In this document: piece by piece, positions 6,891 through 13,163 of the stretch
Layout of the letters: each line of letters opens with the position of its first letter
Position numbering within the stretch: the stretch's first letter is position 1
NCBI GenBank assembly: GCA_016284575.1
Contig: JAEEPD010000064.1
Coordinates: 1 to 20,302 of the forward strand
DNA: 20,302 nucleotides
Source: Bacillota bacterium
Lineage (GTDB): Bacteria > Bacillota > Clostridia > Peptostreptococcales > Anaerovoracaceae
Reading direction: 5' to 3'
Made by a program: the position numbers and the translations under genes
Notes under the pieces: model-generated
What the model was told of the DNA's origin: nothing
The model's input: the letters and a program-made list of their open reading frames with translations, nothing else
The model's database searches: none

Positions 6891-8036
6891 ATGAATTACA
6901 GAAGACTTGGAAAGACCGGGCTTATGGTCAGCGAGGTGGGCTTCGGCGCCGAATGGCTGGAGCGCATGGATCTGGAGAGCTGCAGGGCGATCATAAGGGA
7001 GTGCGAGGCACAGGGGATCAACATTCTGGACTGCTGGATGTCCGAGCCCAATGTGCGTTCAAATATAGGTGAGTGCATAAAGGAGGACCGCTCCCGCTGG
7101 TATATTCAGGGGCATATCGGCTCCACCTGGCAGGATGGGCAGTACGTGCGCACCAGAGAAATGGACAAGGTGGTCCCTGCCTTTGAGGACCTTCTTGCAA
7201 GGCTCGGCACAGATTATATAGACCTTGGCATGATACACTTTGTGGACGAAGAGGCGGAGTGGAACCGCATAATTTCCGGTCCGTTTATCGAATATGTGCA
7301 TCAGCTTAAGGCGGAGGGAAAGATAAAGCATGTGGGCCTGAGCACTCACAATCCAAAGGTGGGTATAAAGGCTGCGCTTTCCGGAGAAATAGAGATGATG
7401 CTGTTCTCCGTAAATCCCGCATTTGATATCAGGCCAGCAACCGAAAACATCAACGATTATTTCGAGGGCCAGTACGACGAAAGCTGGGCCGGGATAGACC
7501 CGGACAGAGCAGCGCTCTACAAGACCTGCGAGCAGAATGACATCGGCATTACCGTAATGAAGGGCTTTGCCGGCGGCAGACTGTTCAAGGCGGAGGATTC
7601 GCCCTTCGGTGTGTCACTGACGCCTATACAGTGCCTGCACTATGCCCTCACAAGGCCTGCGGTCTGCGCTGTGATGGCGGGCTTCTCCGCGCCGGAACAT
7701 GTAAAAGAGGCTGCCCGCTACAGCGATGCATCTGACGAAGAAAGGGACTATGCAAGCGTTCTTGCCAGTGCGCCAAAGCATGCCTTCAGCGGCAAGTGCA
7801 TGTACTGCAATCACTGCAAGCCATGTCCCATGGATATCGATATCGCCATGGTCAACAAGTATTACGATCTTGCCACCATGCAGCCGGAGGTGCCCGAAAG
7901 CATACGGGAGCACTATCACGCGCTGAGCGTCAACGCAGACGACTGCATCGGCTGCGGCAGCTGTGAGACCCGCTGCCCCTTCGGCGTACATATCGTGGAG
8001 AGAATGGCAAGGGCAAGAGAATTGTTCAGTAATTAA
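6891..8036 (+). CDS. Aldo/keto reductase with C-terminal 4Fe-4S ferredoxin-type motifs
   Basis: A 381-residue protein started at ATG 6891 behind AAAGGAGGG; the open frame extends upstream into galT but has no matching site there. Residues 1-290 have the aldo/keto reductase barrel: MNYRRLGKTGLMVSEVGFGAEW, DYIDLGMIH, HVGLSTHNP, GITVMKGFAGG. The C-terminus carries two cysteine clusters, C303-x2-C306-x2-C309-x2-C312P and C352-x2-C355-x2-C358-x3-C362P, as in the COG1453 ferredoxin-like AKRs. The region that normally reads D-T-A-x-x-Y is LDCWMSEPNVRSNIG, so D47 remains but the catalytic tyrosine is not in place. The usual active-site lysine position also reads as YIQGHIGS. Cytoplasmic, probably an electron-transfer oxidoreductase. 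It lies 44 nt after galT on the same strand. Substrate unknown. Confidence 0.9.
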   Translation: MNYRRLGKTGLMVSEVGFGAEWLERMDLESCRAIIRECEAQGINILDCWMSEPNVRSNIGECIKEDRSRWYIQGHIGSTWQDGQYVRTREMDKVVPAFEDLLARLGTDYIDLGMIHFVDEEAEWNRIISGPFIEYVHQLKAEGKIKHVGLSTHNPKVGIKAALSGEIEMMLFSVNPAFDIRPATENINDYFEGQYDESWAGIDPDRAALYKTCEQNDIGITVMKGFAGGRLFKAEDSPFGVSLTPIQCLHYALTRPAVCAVMAGFSAPEHVKEAARYSDASDEERDYASVLASAPKHAFSGKCMYCNHCKPCPMDIDIAMVNKYYDLATMQPEVPESIREHYHALSVNADDCIGCGSCETRCPFGVHIVERMARARELFSN

Positions 8037-8145
8037 GGTAAATATCTATCCAAGCTTGCCAAGGATCAAAGATAAGAATAATGATAAACATGAAGACATA
8101 AATGAATAGAATGATGTTTTGTAGTCTTATTGAGAGGCCTGATTT

Positions 8146-8667
8146 ATGAAAAAGGCAATACCTTTTGCTTTAGTTCTGTGTTTGATCACGATTTTTATAT
8201 GGAAGGTTTTTATCGAGAGTAAAAACGATATTGATATTGCAAACATCCCGAAGGCCGAAATTGTTTATTCGGATGAAGCAGGCTTTATGGGACCGCCTAC
8301 GATCGTTTTGATCGATATCGAAGGAGTTTTATACTATCCGGCAGCCGGTGCTGAATTGCTGCTCGAAACAAATAGAATAGACACAAATACAATAAAGGAA
8401 AACATCATAGCATATCGAACTATGGAGTTTGATTGGATCAAATGTTTCAGCAGCATCAATGATATGCCGGATGGTTGGATCATTGAATTTGGGAATAAGC
8501 CTTATATAAAGAAATTCGGTAATCAGATGCAGCTTTATAAACGTGCTGATGCAGATACACCGGAATGGTTATCGGAGTATTGGAAAACACAGGTCGAATC
8601 CGGCCTTGAAAAAGAATTGGTGATTCCGCTCTGCGATCTGTATGATGATGCCTCCTCCTCTTTATAG
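8146..8667 (+). CDS. Hypothetical membrane-anchored or secreted protein
   Basis: A 173-residue protein with an N-terminal hydrophobic segment (KKAIPFALVLCLITIFIWKVFIE, residues 2-24) that acts as a signal anchor or uncleaved signal peptide; no clear signal-peptidase or lipobox site follows. The rest is predicted outside the membrane, with an IVLIDIEGVLYY strand pair near 53-64 and an aromatic-rich middle. I recognise no family. An AGAGG-type ribosome binding site lies 8-12 nt before the ATG. The DNA is AT-richer than the upstream galT-AKR genes. It starts an accessory stretch that runs to the tRNA-Val gene, and the next gene is similar in size and membrane topology. Confidence 0.65.
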   Translation: MKKAIPFALVLCLITIFIWKVFIESKNDIDIANIPKAEIVYSDEAGFMGPPTIVLIDIEGVLYYPAAGAELLLETNRIDTNTIKENIIAYRTMEFDWIKCFSSINDMPDGWIIEFGNKPYIKKFGNQMQLYKRADADTPEWLSEYWKTQVESGLEKELVIPLCDLYDDASSSL

Positions 8668-8744
8668 CTAAAGCCAATTGAAAAGGGATATGTCTTACTC
8701 TGATACTTTAACAAAAACATTTACATTGAACATTACCTAAAGCC

Positions 8745-9179
8745 ATGAATAAAAAAGGAAAACTGCTTATATTTCTTCTGGCATGCACAATAGCAGCGCA
8801 AAGTATTGTACTGTTAATCACATTTCGGAGTTTGAATAGTCATATCGAGGAAGAAAAGCGCTGGATGTCTTTAGAGATACGTTCAGCTATTGATTGTATT
8901 GAGCTGTACCTTGAAGGGGATCCTGAATACGCAGATGATATTTTTAGTAGTGTATATAACTTTTATATTTTATACGACACTTCCTACAAGAAAAACCACG
9001 ATAACTTGGTGAAGATCCATACGGCATCCTTGAGATTGTTTAGTAAATACCCTATTGTTGAGGAGGAGTATTTGCTCCTTAAAGCCGCATTGGAGAAGAT
9101 TTTGGAGGATATAGACAGTTCGGAAGGCTTCCTGCTTCTGGAGCCGTTTTACACTTATAGTGATATTGGCTTACATTAA
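8745..9179 (+). CDS. Hypothetical small membrane-anchored protein
   Basis: A 144-residue protein with an N-terminal transmembrane segment (residues 6-27, LLIFLLACTIAAQSIVLLITF) after a KKGK positive cluster, giving an N-in, C-out single-pass topology. The remainder is acidic and mostly helical (IEEEKRWMSLEIRSAIDCIELYL..., EEEYLLLKAALEKILEDID). No family is recognisable. No ribosome binding site is visible before ATG 8745, so translation may be weak or the start may differ. It follows the previous membrane-anchored gene by 77 nt and precedes 0.9 kb of gene-free DNA. The shared low GC and topology suggest the two were acquired together, but no sequence similarity between them is apparent. Confidence 0.55.
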   Translation: MNKKGKLLIFLLACTIAAQSIVLLITFRSLNSHIEEEKRWMSLEIRSAIDCIELYLEGDPEYADDIFSSVYNFYILYDTSYKKNHDNLVKIHTASLRLFSKYPIVEEEYLLLKAALEKILEDIDSSEGFLLLEPFYTYSDIGLH

Positions 9180-9202
9180 AGGTTGATGGTGAAATGAAAG
9201 TA

Positions 9203-9238
9203 ATCCGGCGGTGCTGCCTTGAAAACGCGCCGCCGGAT
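9203..9238. repeat. GC-rich inverted repeat after the membrane-protein gene
   Basis: ATCCGGCGG (9203-9211) pairs with CCGCCGGAT (9230-9238), a 9-bp perfect stem with an 18-nt loop. It stands out in AT-rich surroundings and begins 24 nt after the stop of the preceding gene. No T-run follows, so it may be an mRNA 3' stabiliser or a weak terminator. Confidence 0.5.
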
Positions 9239-9311
9239 ATTCCCCAAAGTGGATATAATCCGCCTATCGCTACTATTGTAACAGAAAGGATATAATAGAG
9301 AGGCTGAGCTA

Positions 9312-9359
9312 ATAAAGCTGTCTTTGTTAGAACTGTAATTCTCTAAAACATAGCTTTAT
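9312..9359. repeat. 8-bp inverted repeat with 32-nt spacer
   Basis: ATAAAGCT (9312-9319) and AGCTTTAT (9352-9359) are exact inverted copies. The spacer also has partial internal pairing around TTAGAA/TTCTCTAA. It could be a folded RNA or the end of a degraded element; nothing decides between these. Confidence 0.35.
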
Positions 9360-9377
9360 GGCATGGTAAGGATGAAT

Positions 9378-9399
9378 CAATGACCTTCTGATTGTCACT
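9378..9399. repeat. 22-bp repeat, copy 1 (copy 2 at 9773-9794)
   Basis: CAATGACCTTCTGATTGTCACT recurs at 9773-9794 with one change (A to G at the 14th base), in the same orientation, 395 bp apart. No gene explains the similarity; it supports duplication within this region. Confidence 0.6.
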
Positions 9400-9426
9400 G
9401 ATATATTCCTTTTAAAAGATGCTAGC

Positions 9427-9450
9427 TCGCATACAAATTCGCATGCAAAT
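9427..9450. repeat. Tandem 12-bp repeat, two copies
   Basis: TCGCATACAAAT (9427-9438) is followed directly by TCGCATGCAAAT (9439-9450), one mismatch. A protein-binding role or simple slippage are both possible. Confidence 0.5.
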
Positions 9451-9480
9451 TGATAGACTGCTATCAAACCCAATAATAGC

Positions 9481-9512
9481 AAAAGCCTGAAACCTTGAGC
9501 TCTCAGACTTTT
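9481..9512 (-). terminator. Terminator-like hairpin beside a tRNA remnant (module 1)
   Basis: AAAAGCCTGA (9481-9490) pairs with TCAGACTTTT (9503-9512) with one mismatch. Read leftward, it follows the tRNA 3' end at 9516-9550 as a tRNA terminator would. Sequence and placement resemble the hairpins at 9686-9718 and 10033-10065. Confidence 0.55.
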
Positions 9513-9515
9513 TGA

Positions 9516-9550
9516 TGGTGTATCCGACAGGATTTGAACCTGCGGCCTCA
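9516..9550 (-). pseudogene. tRNA 3'-end remnant
   Basis: On the minus strand this reads as the last part of a tRNA: T-stem/loop GCAGG-TTCAAAT-CCTGT, a seven-base acceptor strand CGGATAC, discriminator A and an encoded CCA. The 5' acceptor half, D-arm and intact anticodon arm are absent; the sequence upstream (from about 9551) is unrelated. Such 3'-end fragments are what site-specific integration into a tRNA leaves behind, but decay of a tRNA gene cluster would look similar. Its acceptor differs from that of the intact tRNA-Val nearby, so it is not a simple copy of it. Confidence 0.6.
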
Positions 9551-9630
9551 AGAGTTGGAGTACGAAAACAGAAAACAATAGTTTTTATAGGTAATTATTT
9601 GCAGTGTGATATAGTCATATGACGACAAAC

Positions 9631-9652
9631 ATGTCTTACAAATGTCTTACAA
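9631..9652. repeat. Tandem 11-bp repeat, two perfect copies
   Basis: ATGTCTTACAA occurs twice in direct succession (9631-9641 and 9642-9652), in the gene-free region between the first and second tRNA-end modules. Short direct repeats of this kind occur at recombinase arm sites, but no recombinase gene is present in the window. Confidence 0.5.
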
Positions 9653-9685
9653 ATTCATTCTTGAAGATATAGTTCCAATAAACAC

Positions 9686-9718
9686 AAAACCCTGAAACCG
9701 TTGAGATTTCAGGGTTTT
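9686..9718 (-). terminator. Terminator hairpin (module 2)
   Basis: AAAACCCTGAAA (9686-9697) pairs perfectly with TTTCAGGGTTTT (9707-9718), 12 bp with a 9-nt loop. It has T-runs on both sides. The loop and stem share TTGAGATTTCA with the tRNA-Val terminator. Confidence 0.7.
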
Positions 9719-9721
9719 TAC

Positions 9722-9746
9722 TGGTGACCCATATTGGACTTGCGAC
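9722..9746 (-). pseudogene. Possible degenerate tRNA 3'-end remnant
   Basis: The minus strand ends ATGGGTC-A-CCA-like (GGGTCACCA) next to the module 2 hairpin, preceded by TCGCAAGTCC, which resembles a mutated T-loop (canonical TTCGAGTCC). The T-stem no longer pairs. It is suggestive mainly because it occupies the same place relative to its hairpin as the other two tRNA ends. Confidence 0.3.
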
Positions 9747-9772
9747 GGCGAAGCCTAGTCCCTTGCGGAAAC

Positions 9773-9794
9773 CAATGACCTTCTGGTTGTCACT
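9773..9794. repeat. 22-bp repeat, copy 2 (copy 1 at 9378-9399)
   Basis: Matches copy 1 at 21 of 22 positions in the same orientation. Here it lies about 55 bp beyond the module 2 hairpin; copy 1 lies before the module 1 hairpin. Confidence 0.6.
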
Positions 9795-10032
9795 TGAGGC
9801 ACCCGATGATATCAATGAAGTATTGTATAACCCTGGAACGGTTGCCCTAAGCAGGAAAGATATAAACATATAAAGAAGTTATTATCAGTGTTACCTGTGA
9901 TCATAATTCTTCCGATGATTAAAGTCGGGAGCTTTTTATTTTGGGATTGACAGACATTCTCAACGACATGATCTTCCCCTTGGGGAGAAAAAGGGGAGAA
10001 AAAATATTTTTTCTGAATATGGTACAAAACAC

Positions 10033-10065
10033 AAAAGCTTGAAATCATTGAGATTTCAAGCTTTT
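10033..10065 (-). terminator. Intrinsic terminator of tRNA-Val (module 3)
   Basis: AAAAGCTTGAAATC (10033-10046) pairs perfectly with GATTTCAAGCTTTT (10052-10065), a 14-bp stem with a 5-nt loop, starting 3 nt past the tRNA CCA end. A T-rich tract follows on the minus strand. Confidence 0.85.
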
Positions 10066-10068
10066 TGA

Positions 10069-10144
10069 TGGTGGTCTGTACAGGGCTCGAACCTGTGACA
10101 CCCTGGTTGTGACCCAGGTGCTCTCCCAGCTGAGCTAACAGACC
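10069..10144 (-). tRNA. tRNA-Val (anticodon CAC)
   Basis: A complete cloverleaf on the minus strand with encoded CCA. The acceptor stem GGTCTGT/ACAGACC pairs in all seven positions. The D-arm is GCTC...GAGC with loop AGCTGGGA, the anticodon stem CCTGG/CCAGG holds the loop GTCACAA (anticodon CAC, codon GUG), and the T-arm is ACAGG-TTCGAGC-CCTGT. The discriminator base is A. It is a single tRNA gene with its own promoter at 10164-10191 and terminator at 10033-10065. Confidence 0.93.
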
Positions 10145-10163
10145 ATGTTTAGCTGACCAAATT

Positions 10164-10191
10164 ATTATATCACTTCAGCGGCGAAGGTCAA
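10164..10191 (-). promoter_or_regulatory. Promoter of tRNA-Val
   Basis: On the minus strand TTGACC (10191-10186) and TATAAT (10169-10164) are separated by 16 nt. The -10 lies about 20 nt before the tRNA 5' end, leaving a short leader. Confidence 0.8.
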
Positions 10192-10260
10192 TAGCTTTGT
10201 CCGGAAAATGCATACTGCAAGCCGTGTAAAAATGGACCGCCTCCGGGCTCGAAAAATGCG

Positions 10261-10289
10261 TTGACGGCTTTTTTTCAAGGCCTTATAAT
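10261..10289 (+). promoter_or_regulatory. Promoter of the DUF937 gene
   Basis: TTGACG (10261-10266) and TATAAT (10284-10289) with an ideal 17-nt spacer. It predicts a leader of roughly 70 nt before the start codon at 10366. Confidence 0.8.
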
Positions 10290-10320
10290 TAAAATGTTGA
10301 TGAATATGTTCGAAAAGGAT

Positions 10321-10335
10321 CGGGCGAAAAGCCCG
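10321..10335 (+). promoter_or_regulatory. Leader hairpin before the DUF937 gene
   Basis: CGGGC (10321-10325) and GCCCG (10331-10335) form a 5-bp GC stem closed by a GAAAA loop, within the 5' leader and 15 nt before the AGGAGG site (10351-10356). It may stabilise the mRNA; no riboswitch is recognised. Confidence 0.4.
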
Positions 10336-10365
10336 TAACTGTATAATCTCAGGAGGATAAACAAC

Positions 10366-11061
10366 ATGGATATTAATTCCCTTCTTGGTGCAATGCTCTC
10401 CAATAACGCTGTAAGCGGCATGGGACAGGCAACCAACGCTTCCAATCAGGATGTTACCAACGTTCTGGCTGCGGCTCTTCCTTCACTGCTCGGCGGAGCT
10501 CTTCAGCAGTCCCAGAATCAGCAGACCGCTCAGGGCTTTACCCAGGCTCTGACTGATCACGCTCAGGTGGATACCAGCGATATCGGCTCCTTCATGCAGA
10601 ATGTGGACCTGGACGACGGCGCCAAGATCATTCAGCATCTGCTCGGCGGCCAGACTCAGCAGGTCGAGGCTCAGGTTGCGCAGCAGGCCAATGTTTCCCC
10701 GGCTAAGACCAATGCCATTCTCAGCGCCGCAGCTCCTCTTATCATGAGCATGCTGGGCCAGGCTCTTCTGAGCAATGTTACCGGCCAGAAGAAGAAGAGC
10801 AAGAAGCAGGTCCAGTCCGTACAGAGCACTGCCAACAGCAGCGACGTTTCCGGTCTTCTGGGCGCGCTCCTCGGCGGCAGCAGCAAGCCCGCAGGCCCCA
10901 GCGTCAATCTCGCTGACGGCATCGACATCGGCGACGTTATCGGCCTCATGAGCATGGCAAATGGCACCCAGACCAGCGGCAAGAAGAAAAAGCAGAGTGC
11001 AAACAACACTCTGGACACCATTAGCACTGTAGCCAACATCCTTGGCAAGCTGGTAAAGTAG
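10366..11061 (+). CDS. DUF937 domain-containing protein
   Basis: A 231-residue soluble protein without signal peptide. The N-terminal ~150 residues match the DUF937 pattern: helical repeats rich in Ala, Gln and Leu with SLLGAMLSN, LAAALPSLLGGALQQSQ and IIQHLLGGQTQQVEAQVAQQANVSPA, followed by APLIMSMLGQALL. Two lysine-rich linkers (QKKKSKKQ near 143-150 and GKKKKQS near 206-212) separate a second region, SGLLGALLGGSSKPAG, from a C-terminal helix. The family has no established function. The strong promoter, AGGAGG site 9 nt before ATG, highly regular codon use and dedicated terminator suggest high expression. It is a single-gene unit. Confidence 0.85.
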   Translation: MDINSLLGAMLSNNAVSGMGQATNASNQDVTNVLAAALPSLLGGALQQSQNQQTAQGFTQALTDHAQVDTSDIGSFMQNVDLDDGAKIIQHLLGGQTQQVEAQVAQQANVSPAKTNAILSAAAPLIMSMLGQALLSNVTGQKKKSKKQVQSVQSTANSSDVSGLLGALLGGSSKPAGPSVNLADGIDIGDVIGLMSMANGTQTSGKKKKQSANNTLDTISTVANILGKLVK

Positions 11062-11089
11062 TTTAAAAGAAAGACTGATATGCGATCAG

Positions 11090-11118
11090 AAACGCAGAGC
11101 CCACTGGACTCTGCGTTT
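11090..11118. terminator. Intrinsic terminator after the DUF937 gene
   Basis: AAACGCAGAG (11090-11099) pairs with CTCTGCGTTT (11109-11118) around a 9-nt loop, followed by TT and a T-rich tract on the plus strand. It can also serve the convergent fusion gene ending at 11178. Confidence 0.85.
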
Positions 11119-11177
11119 TTCTTGTGTTTTATATGGAAGCCTGAACTGCTGCCTGCTTCCTGATGCAGGCTTCGGAT

Positions 11178-13163
11178 CTACAGTCCATAGATGTCCCTGC
11201 ACTTCTCCTCCAGATAGCAGATGTAGGGCTCGGGATCGAATTTTCCGCCCAGAACTCTCTGCAGCAGCTGACCGGGCTTGTACAGGCAGCCGTGCTGCCA
11301 GATATGCTCCCTGTTCCATGCGTTCAGAGGCCCCAGATCGCCCTCCAGAACGCATTTCTCCACGTCGATGGACTCTTTTGCCTTCAGAAGGAACTGGACG
11401 CCGTAGGCGCTGCCAAGGGCGTAGGAGGGGAAATAGCCTATCATGCCTCCGGCCCAGTGCACGTCCTGAAGAACGCCCCTGGTGTCGTCCGGAACATCCA
11501 CCCCAAGGTATTCCTTGTAGAGCCTGTTCCACTCTGCAGGCAGGTCCTTCACCTCCAGCTCGCCCGCCATGACCCGCTTTTCCAGCTCGTAGCGGACCAT
11601 GATGTGCAGGCAGTAGGTTGTCTCGTCCGCCTCGGTGCGGATCAGGCTGGGCTCGGCCTTGTTGACCGCCCTGTAAAAGTCCTCGGCGCTGTGCTCTGCC
11701 AGCTGGGGGAAGAGCTCGGTCAGCTTTGGCCAGATGTGGGTGCAGTAGGCGCGGCTGCGGCCGATGATGTTTTCGTAGAAGCGGCTCTGGCTCTCGTGGA
11801 TGCCCATGGAAACTCCCCCGTCCAGGGCGGTGTAGGCCAGATCGTCCGCACAGCCGGAATCGTACAGAGCGTGACCGCCCTCGTGGATGACGCTGTACAT
11901 GGAGCTTACGAAGTTTTCTTCGTTATAATGGGTGGTGATGCGCACGTCGTGGTGGGAGCCCAGGCTGGTGGTGAAGGGGTGCTCGGTGGTGGAAAGACCC
12001 ACGTGCCCCTCGTCCAGCCCCTGAAGCTTCATAAGGAAGTGGGAGAGCTGGTCCTGCCTGTCTATGGGGAAGCTGCCGGTGAGCCAGCTGTCGTCCACCT
12101 GGGGCTTTTCGGAGATGGCCTTGAGCAGGGGCACCAGGCGGCTCCTGACCTTGCCGAAGAACTCGTCACAGTAAGCTCTGTCGACGCCGTCCTCGTACTC
12201 GCCCAGCCAGTAATCGTAGGGATCCTTCTCCGGTGCGATATAGCCCGCGAAGCGCTTCTGGGTGCCGAAGATCTGCTCAAGATAGGGGCGGAAAAGCTCA
12301 AAATCGTTGCCATCCTTGGCTCTGTGCCACACATCCTCAGCGTCGTTCAGCAGCTTCTGGTAGGCAACATACTCCTCCATGGGGATCTTTGCCATGTCCT
12401 TCTGGTCCTTTATCAGCACCTCCACCATTCTGGCCTGCTTTTCGCTAAGCTGAGCCTTGTTTTCGTCCAGGAAGCTGAGAAGCTCCTCGGTCTCTTTGCA
12501 GGTGGACAGCTTGTAGGCCTCCTCGCTGAGTATGGAAAGGCTGTGTCCGCGGTTTGCGGCGGTGTTTTTGGGGGCCGTGGTGACGCCATCGTAGTAGATG
12601 ACGCCCATGGCGTGATTATAGGCAGACATTTTCGCCTGCAGCTGCATAAGCTGTTCGATGGCTTTTTCGATGGTCATTTTATTCGTCCTTTCGGTTACCT
12701 TCATAAGCTTGTCTCCGCAGTATTCCAGCCGCAGGTTTATGCTTTCGCGGCCGGCCAGCAGAGGCTTCAGGAAGTAGGGGTCTCCCTCCCACATGGGAAG
12801 CTCGGGGATCCTGTCCTTTGGGACCCATTCAAGGCAGCCTTCGCTGCAGAAATCAGGGTCCGTAAGGCCCTCCGGGCATTCAGCATCCGTCACCCTGGCC
12901 TTGTAAAGGTACATGTCCTCCGGAGGCCAGTCGTCGGGGCGGAATTCGATGACGCCAAGAAATGTGAAGTCGGTGAGCCTTATACGGGTCTCCTCGAAGA
13001 CCTCCCGAAGAACGCACTGATCTGCCGTCTCCCCCGGCTCGAACTTGCCGCCTACGCCTATCCACTTGCCCTCGTTAACGTCGTTGGGCTTCTTGTTCCT
13101 GTACTGCAGCAGCAGGCAGCCGTCCTTTTCTATGTAGCAAAGTGTGGTGTTTATTACATCCAT
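11178..13163 (-). CDS. NUDIX hydrolase fused in frame to M32 carboxypeptidase
   Basis: A single 661-residue open frame. Residues 1-162 are a complete NUDIX hydrolase of the MutT/8-oxo-dGTP diphosphatase type: MDVINTTLCYIEKDG..., KWIGVGGKFEPGE, and a Nudix box G39-x5-E45-x7-R53-E54-V55-x-E57-E58-x-R60, with arginine in place of the usual last glycine. Residues 163-661 are a complete M32 (Taq-type) metallocarboxypeptidase: HPF at family residues 233-235, DVRITTH, zinc site HEGGH (265-269 of the M32 part) and HESQSR (294-299). Both parts are cytoplasmic and of normal length. ATG 13163 follows AGGAGG. An internal ATG at 12677, with AAAGGA 8 nt upstream, could also start free carboxypeptidase, and stops in the other two frames sit right at this junction. 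So either a true fusion or two genes joined by a single indel. Confidence 0.85.
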   Translation of the reverse strand: MDVINTTLCYIEKDGCLLLQYRNKKPNDVNEGKWIGVGGKFEPGETADQCVLREVFEETRIRLTDFTFLGVIEFRPDDWPPEDMYLYKARVTDAECPEGLTDPDFCSEGCLEWVPKDRIPELPMWEGDPYFLKPLLAGRESINLRLEYCGDKLMKVTERTNKMTIEKAIEQLMQLQAKMSAYNHAMGVIYYDGVTTAPKNTAANRGHSLSILSEEAYKLSTCKETEELLSFLDENKAQLSEKQARMVEVLIKDQKDMAKIPMEEYVAYQKLLNDAEDVWHRAKDGNDFELFRPYLEQIFGTQKRFAGYIAPEKDPYDYWLGEYEDGVDRAYCDEFFGKVRSRLVPLLKAISEKPQVDDSWLTGSFPIDRQDQLSHFLMKLQGLDEGHVGLSTTEHPFTTSLGSHHDVRITTHYNEENFVSSMYSVIHEGGHALYDSGCADDLAYTALDGGVSMGIHESQSRFYENIIGRSRAYCTHIWPKLTELFPQLAEHSAEDFYRAVNKAEPSLIRTEADETTYCLHIMVRYELEKRVMAGELEVKDLPAEWNRLYKEYLGVDVPDDTRGVLQDVHWAGGMIGYFPSYALGSAYGVQFLLKAKESIDVEKCVLEGDLGPLNAWNREHIWQHGCLYKPGQLLQRVLGGKFDPEPYICYLEEKCRDIYGL

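Larger units (their letters stand above)
9180..10068. other. Gene-free AT-rich stretch with hairpins, short repeats and tRNA 3'-end remnants
   Basis: No open frame here looks like a real protein; the few long enough are AT-rich or cross tRNA fragments. What it holds: a GC-rich inverted repeat (9203-9238), an 8-bp inverted repeat (9312-9359), two tandem short repeats (9427-9450 and 9631-9652), a 22-bp repeat (9378-9399 and 9773-9794), and three related hairpins (9481-9512, 9686-9718, 10033-10065), each abutting a tRNA 3' end. The pattern suggests past insertion and loss of DNA next to tRNA genes. Confidence 0.6.

Noticed and set aside
9327..9578. An 83-codon minus-strand open frame in the gene-free stretch
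   Set aside because: It reads through a tRNA 3'-end fragment and its terminator hairpin, which explains the sequence better than a protein.
9427..9652. CRISPR-like array suggested by the short repeats
   Set aside because: The repeats are 11-12 bp, directly tandem and only two copies each, with no spacers and no cas genes.
9636..9869. A 77-codon minus-strand open frame in the gene-free stretch
   Set aside because: It crosses the perfect 12-bp hairpin at 9686-9718 and has no ribosome binding site.
10073..10144. tRNA-His read from GTG on the plus strand
   Set aside because: The D-loop and T-loop consensus (AGCTGGGA, TTCGAGC) occur only on the minus strand, where the anticodon is CAC (valine).
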